DNA from: Patiria pectinifera
Lineage: Eukaryota; Echinodermata; Asteroidea; Valvatida; Asterinidae
Reading direction: 5' to 3'
Assembly: GCA_029964075.1 (NCBI GenBank)
Contig: CM057142.1
Location: 201,770-265,769 of the forward strand
DNA: 64,000 bases
Part shown: piece by piece, positions 1 through 12,000 of the stretch
Position numbering within the stretch: the stretch's first letter is position 1
Layout: every line of letters begins with the position of its first letter
The notes under the pieces: model-generated
Database searches by the model: none
What the model saw: only the letters and a program-made list of their open reading frames with translations
Told to the model about the DNA's origin: nothing
Made by a program: the position numbers and the translations under genes

Positions 1-92
1 CATCTTTCAGACCCTGACCCATACCAACCGGTTCGTCAGGGAGACGGGGTACTACGTCATGTCCTCTCTGGTCAGCTGCACATCACCACAAG
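1..92 (+). CDS. HEAT-repeat gene, first visible exon
   Basis: The frame reads TLTHTNRFVRETGYYVMSS, a HEAT-like helix, and ends with one base of a split codon before donor gtgcgt. Bases 1-10 (catctttcag) may be the end of an acceptor, with the exon starting at 11, or coding (IFQ), since the frame stays open. The phase matches the next exon. Confidence 0.75.
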
Positions 93-3000
93 GTGCGTCT
101 GTTGACGACAAGCTTTCCCACTTTATATAACTGACATACAGATCCTTGTCATTTGATTGGTGGAACTCACATCACATGACGTTCGTTATTGATCCCATTC
201 ACGGCGGGGCTCAAAAAGTCCCATCCGCCCATGGGGAATGGGAAATACTATTGAACAGTTACAATCATTTTTGTTCCAAGACGCGGCAAATGCATGCTGG
301 CGTGCGCGTTCAGCGTTGCGCGTAGCGCGTATTGTTCCAAAGAGCCAGCGCTACAGAGTTGGTTTCAAACGTTTTTCGTGAATGGGTGGTTTGGAAGAGA
401 GAAATACATTTTCCACTAATTTTGTATTGAAATAAAAGTTCAAATATGTCAAATGACAAGGATCTACATGTTTATGTCGGTTTAAAACAAGTATTGAGTG
501 GCTTTAAATTGTGAAATGGGAGGAATATTATCGCTCGGTAAATTTGGACTTTTCCAGTTCACTGGAAAAGTCCAGATTTTACCTTGCGATAATATTCCTC
601 CCATTTCACTCTGAGCCACTCAATATTTGTATACTGTCCACTTTTGTGGGTTATAGATCTGTGATTTATATATAACATTATGATAAACTTAAATGGGGAG
701 GGGGGTATAGTAGGGGTGTGCTTTTACGGGTAGTCTGGGAACCGGGTACCCGATTGAAAAAAAAACATGGTCATCTGGGTAACCGTTAAAGAAACCCAAC
801 CCTAAATTCAAATCTCGGAAGTTGCTGTCCAGATTGTTCCTGAAGGTCCGCACGGTAATACTAACACTCTGATGTTTTAAGCCATGTTTAAAAAAATTTT
901 GAAAGTGAGGCGTGGAGCGAATAAATAGTCTTGCACCATCCCATTCAACAGTTTACAAGGCCTTTTTACACATTACATGATTTTGTCGCAACAACTATGT
1001 CAAGCGGCAATGTGGAACACGTGCACGTGTGAACGAACAAATACGCGATATGTTGTGTGAGTTTTAAAATTAGGGCGATAAGTTGCACTACTTTGTCACG
1101 CAAATGTAAACGTGCTTATTGATATAAAACCGCGCAACTTTATCGCATGACAAAATCATGTTTGTGTAAACTAAAATTCAGGGAACACGATCAGAAATGG
1201 CTTCGTCATGAAAAAGGTCTTTTAAGCTTCATGAGATTTTGTTAAAGACTTGCTATCTTGATGTGATTGATCAGATAACGGAGACGATGCGATGGAGTTG
1301 TGTAGCGAGTTAACTGATGAGAGCCCGGTCTTGCATTATGGTGACCAGGTGGCCCAACACCTTGCTGAGGGTTTAGCAGACAACTGGAGTCAGGTTAGTG
1401 CTCAACAAACTTGAGAAATCCCAAGATAACTGCAGTAAAATTCCCAAGATTTCCCAAGACAGTCAGGGATTATGTTTCAGAAATGCGAAATGCAAGAGTA
1501 CACTTATTTATGTGTGTACTTTGTAGGTAGGGCCCACAAAGTGCTGGAAAATTCAAACTACATACTTCCAAAAGTCTTGGCAAAATCCCAAGTCTTAATG
1601 AAATATTCCCAAGGCCTGGACCAATTCCCAAATCTTGGAAAAAAATCCCAAGGAGTGGCCACACTACTTGAAGTTGGCCATTTGCAATGTTTTAAATATT
1701 AAAAAAAGTACACCTTATTTTAACCCAAAAAGGTTGTATTATAGTTTTCACACATTTCAGAGGAATGGATGTTTGCATAATACGTTCCAGTGTAGAATTT
1801 ATGTCATGGCCCTTTAAGTTTCGTGTTGTCTGTGTAACCTTTGGTTGTTTGAAAAGTATATGTCTTTTTCGTTTTCTTTAGGTGAGGATGGCCAGTTCTG
1901 TAGCGACAAGAAAGTTTCTTCTCAACCTGCCAAATTGTGAGAGCAGAGAGAAGTTCTTTCCTCTCCTCTTACCAAGGATGTGTTTGAATAGGTGAGTGCT
2001 CATACACGGAACATTTTGCATCTTTGAAAATCCTACAATGTGTATTGTAATTCTTGTTAGTAAATAAAGTCCAGAGCCAGTATGGCCCATCAGGCCGGCG
2101 TTTAGCAGCTGGATTCAATGGCTAGAAACAACTGAGAATATTACTGTTCCCCCTGGATGGGATGCCAGTCCATCGCAGCTAATGTCGGTACCCATTTATA
2201 CTCCTGGGTAGAGAGAGGCAAGTGAGAGTGAAGTGGCTTGCCCAAGGACACAACACATGGCAAGTAGCTGGATTCAAACCCCTGACCCTCTGATCATAAG
2301 TCACGAACTCAGGGGGATGAACCTGTGTTCACAGGAACGAAGTGCCCATCTCTCTTTTGAAGTGATTGGGCCAGACTGGATATAATGCTGCTGCCGTGGG
2401 GGGATCGCCACACCTCCTCCACAGCGAGTCTGTTACCTCCCCAGCATGGAATAATGCCGGTACCCATTTTAACACCTGGGTTGAGAGGAGTAATTGCCTT
2501 ACATTTTGTACTCAAGGGCACAACAGGCATGGCCATGGTGGGGCTCGAACCCACAATCTCAGGATCATGAATCCTGTGCTCTACCGCTAGACCACATGTG
2601 CACAACTCAACCGCAAGTCATTCAGTCTCGAGTCAAGTCAAGTCACAATCTATTCCAATGAACTGTGATAGGGATATGCCTTTGTCATTGTTACTTTTGA
2701 CCTTTCTCATAATTAATTTATGACAGACTAGTGATGGCCTCGATTACAATCCTGACGTTGAGTCGGTTCTTTCATAGATTAAAAAAAAAAATCAATAATT
2801 TGTGATGTGGCAGTGAGCAGCGTTTGTTTATCAAGGTATGTCGGAGGAATCTGGGAAAACCATAATTGATTTGACCTTGTCAGAACCTAGACCCTATCAG
2901 GACCTGGCTTTTATGACTTTTTTTCTGGATTTGGAGGAAAGCCACGGTGGCTGTGCTAAATAGAACGGCTTTCTTGTAATTTGGTATCCTAGATATTTGC

Positions 3001-6000
3001 CTGGCTGGCTCATGGTGAGGTGTCTGTCTGGTTCGCAGGCTGGATGGCTAGTTGGTTGTCTGAACACAGTCTGAATATGGCTATGTCACATGTTGAAAAT
3101 AGATGTAGCCATAGCTCTTAAGACCTGTTTTGGACACAGACTTTGTCTCACGGTGGATTAAGAGGCCATGTCCGATTTACTTTGCTGTTGCTGCATATAA
3201 CACACGGGTCTATGGGAAGTGGCTGCGGCTGCTTCCATAGGCACGTGTGTAATTTCCAGCCGTAGCCAAGTAATTAGAACACGGCCTGAGTCTGAGATCA
3301 GTTAGTGCAGCATTTGCATAATAACCTACGTCATAGGGTCATATATTCATATCCACACTCGTATGAATAGGCAGTGTTTAACACATGTACATGTATTCGT
3401 ACTTTAGGCCAATCATACTTTAGGGAAGGTGGCACAGTCTGTCTAAGTGCATAAGAACAACAACATATATCCTCAAGATACGAGGTGATGTCTGCAATCT
3501 AGCTACTTGGCTGCTTAGTTGTTTTACTGCTCCGTGGCATGGCCAAACCACAGGTTATCAAAGTAAACTGACTTGATTATTGGCATTCTGTGGATTTTTG
3601 GCATTCTGTGGGTTGTTACAAGAACTTGGATGATTGCAGAAATTACACAACACTGTCATCAATAGGAACATTATTATTCACAAATAAGCAGGACCCCATA
3701 CTTAGCCAAAATGTTATCACGACCCAGTTTGACGGCTCTGCCTACTGCCATGCTTTAGCAATGGCACAGACATTCGTCACTGACTGATTTAAGAAGTATT
3801 CTAAACACTATTCTCTTATTTTGAAATTAATTCAGGTATTACGTTGCTGAGGGCGTGAGGACATACTCACAGCATACATGGAGGCAAGTGACTGGGGAAC
3901 AGGGCAAACTCTTTGTGGAGGCAAACATGCCAAATATGGTGAGTTCTTCCTTCTTGACATCACATTGATAATGCTTGCCTCACCAAGTTCAATCCAACGC
4001 TAATGGCTCTGTGCACAAGAACGGCCTTCAACGATAAGAAAGCCCGACACTCAAGCGAGGACGCTATGGCTTTGTGCACATTCATGCATACACGGCTCTC
4101 GAAAGTGCTCAAAAAGCCCCCTCTCTTGTTCGCACGGAGCCATGAACAGTTGCCATTGATAATCATCAGAATGGGTAGCTTAGGAAACTTGTAGTCTCAT
4201 TCCAGTGTTAAGGCTGGTTCATGCTTTAACACGAATGCAAATGCGAAGCAAGCTTGAATTCACAAAATATTTGCTGTGAAATTGGCTGGAGTAGAAATAT
4301 GTTCAACTTTTGTGAATTCGCAGCATGAAAAAGTACCCATGATGTCAAAAATTTGCATTCGCTTTTGTGCTGATGCAGTATGAATTGGCCTTAAGAAGGC
4401 TGTGACATGCACAGAACATATAAAGTTGATTGAAGTTGATTTTTGTTTTTTGTTTTTGTTTTCACAGGTAGATTACTACATCGAACAGACTGATGCAAAC
4501 AACCATGCAGTGAGGGAGGCTGCCTGTGCCTGCATAGCAGAGTTAGGGTCCAAGGTACAATCCCTCTCATTGACCCCACGCAGACACACCTATGCCCCTC
4601 CCCCTCCTTCCACTGAGGGAGGCTGCCTGTGCCTGCATAGCAGAGTTAGGGTCCAATGTACATCCCTCTCATTGACCCCTCTCAGACACACCTAAGCCCC
4701 TCCCCCTCCTTCCACAGAGGGAGGCTGCCTGTGCCTGCATAGCAGAGTTAGGGTCCAAGGTATGATCCCTCTCATTGACCCCTCTCAGACACACCTATGC
4801 CCCTCCCCCTCCTTCCACTGAGGGAGGCTGCCTGTGCCTGCATAGCAGAGTTAGGGTCCAAGGTACAATCCCTCTCATTGACCCCTCTCAGTCACACCTA
4901 TACCCCTCCCCCTCCTTCCACTGAGGGAGGCTGCCTGTGCCTGCATAGCAGAGTTAGGGTCCAAGGTACAATCCCTCTCATTGACACCACGCAGACACAC
5001 CCCTGCCCCTCCCCCTCCTTCCACTGAGGGAGGCTGCCTGTGCCTGCATAGCAGAGTTATTGTCCAAGGTACATCCCTCTCATTGACACCACACAGACAC
5101 ACCCCTGCCCCTCCCGGACTTCCACTCGGACACCCTGGTCTTGGGTAGAAGCTTGCCAGGTTATGTAAATTCCCTAAATTTGGCGTGCATACATCAAAAT
5201 GTGCATCCATCCACTACCAGTATGTATAATTTCATGGCACACATGTGTCTTTGGGTTCATATGTTGCACATGCAAATGTGTACAGACATTCCATATGGTA
5301 TGGCAAAATCACAAAACATTTGAAGAAATGAAGAAGACTTCATGGTTTGTAGAATGCCCTAAATTGTAACCAATTTATTCTATGCCAATTAATAATTTTG
5401 TAATATTATACATTCCCCCTCAACCCCCTTACATAAATTCCTTCACTTGTACTATCTGCACTAATACTTTACCAACAGAACCAACCAGACGTATTCAAAG
5501 CGTGGAAAATGCCACCCTTGCTTAACCCCAAAGTTCAGCAAAACGTCAAATTTTTGTTGTTTAAATACTATCAAGTCTTAAAATCCAAATTCAAGTTTAT
5601 TATCCACGCTAAAAAGCATAGAAATTCAGCTTCCACTTGCATTTCTAAAAATAAAATTACATGAAATTACATTGTACTAAAAACAATCAATAATCACTAC
5701 ATCACTGTAACGCACTTAAAAATAAAGTCTTCTTAATTTTCCGTGATCTCACAGCTGAATAAGGAAGTGGTGCGTCCCTTCGTAGGCAGACTTCTGGCTG
5801 CGTTATTGGAGTGTTTCAGTGATGACAGCTGGCCGGTCAGAGATGCAGCATGTGTAGCATGCGGCAACTTTGTCAATTGTTTCCCAGAAGAGTCCAGGTG
5901 AGTCCTCGAAAAAACAACCAATGGGCCCAATTATTGGGCCCACATTTGTTCAGCCAAATGTAACACTAGAGGGTCAACTAGCGCCCTCGGGAGATGCTGT

Positions 6001-9000
6001 GTGCATTTTTATGCATTAAATCCATTTTCGGTCTGTTTTTGTTTCTTACATACAGGCATGAGATTTTTCAGACTTTTGTCTGAAATGAAACTTTTGAATC
6101 TGAGAGCAAAGACAATATCAGGATAGAAAGAAATGCATCTTTCAGACCTTTCATCCAATTTTCAGCCTTTTTTTTTAATTGACAATCTCATCCCGTAGAA
6201 CACCATGGTCCAGTGGTTACGATGTTTGACTCTTGTACGAAAGTGCATGGGTTCGAACCCGGCCAGGAACATGGTATCTGTGCCCTTGGGCAAGACACTT
6301 AACTACAATTGCCTCTCTCCACCTAGGAGTATAAATGGGTACCTGTGAGGGTCGAGGACCGATTGAGCGCTGATATCGGCTGCTGCGTGGTCTCATGGCC
6401 TAATGAAAGGGGTAATAATTGTAAAGCGCTTTGAGATTGTTGATACAAACGGCAAGCATGTTGCTGATATCAAAAACGAACTTGTCGTTTTCCTTATCTT
6501 CAGGCCAAGTATGGAGAAGTTGTATCCGTTGTTCTTTGCCAACCTAGCTGATAACATCCCGTCGGTCAGGCAAGGCGCTGCCGTTGCACTGCTCAATGTG
6601 GCTAAGGCATATGGTGAGTTGACTTCTTCAAAAAGATTTTTATGTTTATTTCTGCTTTACTTGCAATCAGGCTTGTGATCAAGTTAATCACCGTCAGTTA
6701 AAGTTGCATTCCCCATGTTATTGTCGAGTTTAAAGGCAAATATCACAAAATGAAATGATCAAATTATCACGAAATACCTTACTGGATTGTTAGCGAAGTA
6801 TCCTGTAAAATCGTGGCTCCTGGTGTGCTGACAGTTTCAAGAAAAATTGTATTTTTCCAACGCTGGTCAGGTGACCAGCATTGGAGAAAACTGGCTTTTT
6901 TTTCAAAAACTGCTCCTAATGTTTCCTAATTAGTTATTCTGCATTTTCTTTGCAATTGATAACACACCTGTGAAGTGGTACAAGCCTTCTTGACTGATTC
7001 TCTGACCTTACAATTCCCCAAAGTCTATAAATTGCTCCGATTCATCTGAAATGGGGTCAGGGAACCAGAACACAAGAACATGATTGGTTTTCTTGGTTTT
7101 TCCAGCATCTTCAAGCCCAAAACGTGAAACAAGTTATTTTAACAATAATATACTGATCCTCCAAATTCATTTATTTCTGAAAATTGAAGCAAATGTTGCA
7201 CATTCCCTTTAATCCCGAAAAAAGATTCCTTTTTTTCTATTTTTGGTTTTAAATTAATTAGATAAATTCTATGTTTTCCTCACAGGCGAGGAGGCTAGCA
7301 ACCTCCTTATGGACAAAATCAAGGAAGGAGTCTCTGGTCTCGAAACGCAAACAGCCACTTCTGAGAAATACGGTGACCTGGAGAAAGGTCCGGCCACGTT
7401 TAGTGTGGCCAAGAGGTTACGAGATAATGACATCGAGTTACATTCAGACAAACAGGTACATGTTGTTCTTCATATCCAATTTTAAATTGGATATGAAGAA
7501 AAAAAACCAAAAAAATGACTTTAATTTTTTCAGAATTGAATAAGTTGGTACATATTTTATTATTTATTTATTTTTTTATTTTATTTCTTTCTGGTTAATG
7601 AAACCAAGGATCCCTCAAAAGGGCCCTAGGCACTGTAGCTCGCAAGTCTAAAGAAACCTGTGGAGAGAAGACAATGAGAAGAAATTACAGTTTTAGAGGT
7701 GGGAGGAAAAGCCCAGAGAAATATTCTGAGGAAAACCCACGGAATCAGGTAGGGACTGAAAACCCAATCCACATATTGGCCCGGGCGGGATTCGAACCCA
7801 GGTCACAGCGGTGGAAGGCGAGGAAAGTACCGCTACGCCAACCTGACTACATACCTGGTTTTGGTCTAGAATTGCACTTTTAATCACTAGTGGTTACATC
7901 CAGTTGGCATTACTCAGACATTTGTGCTTGCTGGTAGAAATTATTGGTAGTTTTTTTATATTATATGTTCATAAACTCAACAATTTGTTGAGGTAAATTT
8001 TAGGCCTCTCAAAATGGCCTCCAAGTTACCTCGGTTTATGCACTGTCCAGTCAGTACAAGTTCATGGAGATTGGTGGTATTATAATCTTGACACCTGTCG
8101 TTTTTTCCCCAGATGTATTCATGTGGCTCCCTGGCACCTAAGATGGGGCGGGGCTCCAAGAGAGAGGGAGGCTGCATGGATCATAAATTCCGCAGGCCGT
8201 CCGAGCCATGGGAAGTTTGTGAAGGGTAAGGAAAAGTCGATGCTTTGGGCAGTTATTACCAATTTGTTTTTTTGTTTTTTGGGTTTTTTTTTGGCTTTCT
8301 CTTAACCAGTTCACGTCAGAGGCTATGTTAGCGCACACGCACTGGCTGTTTTCATACACAGGCGCGGCAATGCTGACAAGTTAAAGCTATAGTCCATCAT
8401 TTGCAGCCATCCGAAAAGTAACTGGCGTAATTACTGTTGAAAAACAAACTTGGTTGAAAGAGTGTAAGGGAACTAAACTTCCTGTGAAATTATTCTTTCT
8501 GGGAAGCTGTCATTTTTAAGTAATCAACGAAAGAAGGCATTTCCAACGGTGATTCTTAAGAAGCACCGTAGGAAAATTTAAATTAGTAGTTCGTTTTGTT
8601 ATTCGGCGCAGCGCGCACAAGTATTGGAACGACGCACACGCGCGCGCGGTTGTTATAATTCGTCGGATCAGTGCGCTAAGTCGCGTATAGCTGCAATTCA
8701 AAACAGTTCGAAACATGATTCAGTAACTTTTGATTTGAAATTGAGATCTTAGAATGCTTTTTTTCTCGGAATGTACAGCTGAAGCTTAGCTGAATTTTTA
8801 TCAGGTTAGTTGCTCAGTATCCCTCATTAGATTTTGAACACTTTTGTTGCTTCAAACGAACAAAATGCACAATTACAAATGATGGACTATAGCTTTAAAA
8901 CGTCAAGTGTGCCTTGATTCGCCTCTGGGTTATCCCTCTTGCCTTTTGTACACACACACACAGTCAGTAAAGTCTGTGGAGGCGGACCGTGTGTTGATTA

Positions 9001-12000
9001 TGAATTGACCACTGTGCACAGCCTATTTTTCTACAATTTACGCCCAGTTGCACACCCCAGAGTGTTGAAAAATATGAGGTTTCGGCAAGAAATATCGTAC
9101 AAATACTGTTGAAATGACTCTTGCGAATCAGTATTTGTGTTGTTTGGCTGTATATCAGAAGTTGGCTGCTGTATTTTGCCTTTTTTTGAAAATCGAAATT
9201 TTAGGCAATACTAATCCAGGCGCAAACGGTTCAATCCAGAAATGTGATGCTTTCCATGAAAATCCTTTCACATGGTGGGTTTTGGGGGGGGGGGGGAAAG
9301 TATTATTATTATTTAGGGCTATTGCAAAAACTTATCCTTATCAGCCAGTGACATTTGCTTTTTAACTTGAAAATTTCCCTTGTATTTTTTTTTGGGGGGG
9401 TGTTGTTAAAATTAGGGCAGCATTGTAAAAAAAGTAATAATTAATCCCTGACTTTAATGTTCAAAGAATAACCAAGAAATTGGAAGAACAAAGAACTGAG
9501 AACTAAAATTCAATCCAAGACCTCTATATAGAACATTTTTGAAAAACAACTCCACGTTTTGACATAAAATTCCCGAGACTTTGCAAAAATATTCCTTTCA
9601 GGAGAACCGCAAATGAGTAGCCTTAGTCTTGGTTCCAGACTGGATTAGCCTCTTTTCAAGCCGCAAGTTTGTCACTCTTGTTTACAGGTGCATACAGTTA
9701 TTATCAGAGCTGTCTTCAATACAGTCCTTATCTGCCTCTGTTGGGACTCTCTTACCATCAGTAGCAGAGGCTACGAGGAACCAGACCTATGCCCAGCATG
9801 TTCATCTCTTAGAAACAGTGTGCAAACAGGTTGGTGCCATTTTCAAAATGTATGTATAAAATCATTTGCTCTCCGTCTATTTTTTTATTATTTAAAGCAA
9901 CAAAATTGCCTAAATTTTAAGTAGGATGCATAAATACTAAGCTGTTGAAGTTTGAGCTCAGTGGCTACTCTACATTTTGAGGAAACAGAGAAAGCGGATT
10001 GACAATTTGTGAGGTCTCGTAACTGAATTCCGTTGCTAATGCATGTCAATAAAAAAAGGGTGACTGCTCTATGTTCCGACATCCCTATGTTCCGACAACC
10101 TAGATTGTGTTACTCCCGGTTACGGTTAGGGTTAGGGTTAGGAATAGGAAAATGTGCAGTCGGAACATAGGGGTGTCGGAACATAGAGGTGTAACCAAAA
10201 AAAGTGTCCCCACTGGGCATTTGGGACCAGTGCTATCTTCACTGTGAGCAAGGGTTTTCTCATTAAATTGGTACGTGCATTTCCAGGTTGTAACCAGCAG
10301 GCTACATACAAGAGAATCGACTGAAGTCAATCAATTAACCAGTTCGCGCCGGGATTATATTGACATTGACCGGACCCAGTTATTCACAAACCTCGATGCC
10401 AGACGGGTTCAGGCCGTCATCTGCGGGTAGCACGCCCTGATATTTCCGGCCTTGCTCGCTGTGAGCGGGTCACTGACAGATATTCCGGCCGCGTTCGTTG
10501 GGCGTCTATCCGTCATCCGTTCTGAATACTGCAAAACCTTTACGTGCATACACGTTATCTGACGTGGACTGGTTCATCAATTAATCAACCAATATCAACA
10601 AAAAAATTCCATAATGCTGTTAGTTCTGTATTTGTCACATTGTATTTCTGAAAGAGCATTATTGGGCACAGCACCAAGGTTAAAGCTGGTATCCTGTGAC
10701 ACCTAAGTCAGTGGTTGATCCAAGGGAACAAGCGAATTTTCCTCTGAATGACAGTTTGGCTGTGACTATGGCTACATCCCTGCATAGATCTATCTGTGGG
10801 CGGATGTGTGGATTTAGCCATAGACATGTGTACCCTGATGGCTTTTTCTTTGTATTTAAACTGTCAAAGGACATCATGTCCTTGTGAAGTAAAAGTGGTG
10901 TGGTTGTATCTTTTTCAATTCTGCAAAATCCTCCTATACCTCCCAGCTCTGAAAAACATTTTAGAAGAGCAATATCCACCTTGTGTAGAAGTACCCCCTC
11001 ACTGGTTGAAAAGAGAGAGGCTGGTGGGGAGCCGTTAAATCGGTTTCAATCAGTCGCCATCTTGCTTAACATTCAACATATATCCCGCCCCTGAAGACTG
11101 GTTTCTGCCTCCATAACTATTCGTAATCAGAGCCACATGAAAGGGATGGGGAACAGTCTACACACATCCCCTGGTATTGCGTACATTAAAGAAATAAGGA
11201 AGGGTGTGCGTGAACCAGTGAAGTGCATGTCCCGCCATAGAAGGCACCGTTGCTAGGCAAAATGCGCCCTCTCTTGGTCACGCATGGAGCTCATAATGAT
11301 TGAACTTTGTTCTTTGTATTTTTTTTTTATTAAACGAGTCAAACTTTTTTCATGGCCATTTTAGTAAGTGATGAATCTCGTGAGTTGATAATTATCGAAA
11401 TAATTTCAAGATGTTGAAAATTTCCCGCAGTGTCAGTCGGGATTGCTTTTGATGTTTATTCCCACTAACCAGGCATTTCAAAAATTAGCTTGATTAAATT
11501 TTGCAGAAAACACTTCCTGAGAGGATATTAAATAATGGGATATAAATAATGTGTGATGATGCGGATATAAATGTTATTAAAACCATGTTCAGATCAGGCC
11601 GCTTCTACTGTGTGCGACGTGCGCGCGATGTGGTCAACTTTGCACCTTATATGGAGATCGTAATATGTGGCGCGTGTGGTGCGTACCGCACGCATGTGGC
11701 ACGGAGCGCAGTTTTTAACATCGGCCTTAAACATCGCTGGCTGGTGTTTAAACGGTGGTTTAAGACCACGGGGGAGTGTGGCCCAGTGGTTAGGGTTTGT
11801 GACTCATGGTCAGAGGGTCAGGGGTTCGATTCCAGCCACTGGCAAAATGTTGTGTCCTTGGGCAAGCCACTTCACTCCCACTTGCCTCTCTCCACCCAGG
11901 AGTACAAATAGGTTGGGCATTAGCTGGGGAGTAACCTACGATGGACTAGCATCCTGTCCAGGGGGAATAGAAATATTCTCAGTCATTTCATGCGACTGAA

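Noticed and set aside
1292-1393. ATG at 1292 as the start of the HEAT gene
   Set aside because: The exon at 1-92 joins in phase to 1275 and codes a HEAT helix, so the start is upstream.
2531-2601. tRNA-Met gene on the minus strand
   Set aside because: The anticodon and T arms fold well, but two acceptor pairs fail and a SINE body follows directly.
4513-5125. CRISPR-like array from regular spacing
   Set aside because: There are no unique spacers; it is a head-to-tail tandem repeat in a eukaryotic intron.
4402-5210. Open frames with repeated GGCLCLHSRVRVQ on one strand and shadows on the other
   Set aside because: They read the exon-derived array in the wrong frame; the true frame gives the HEAT helix.
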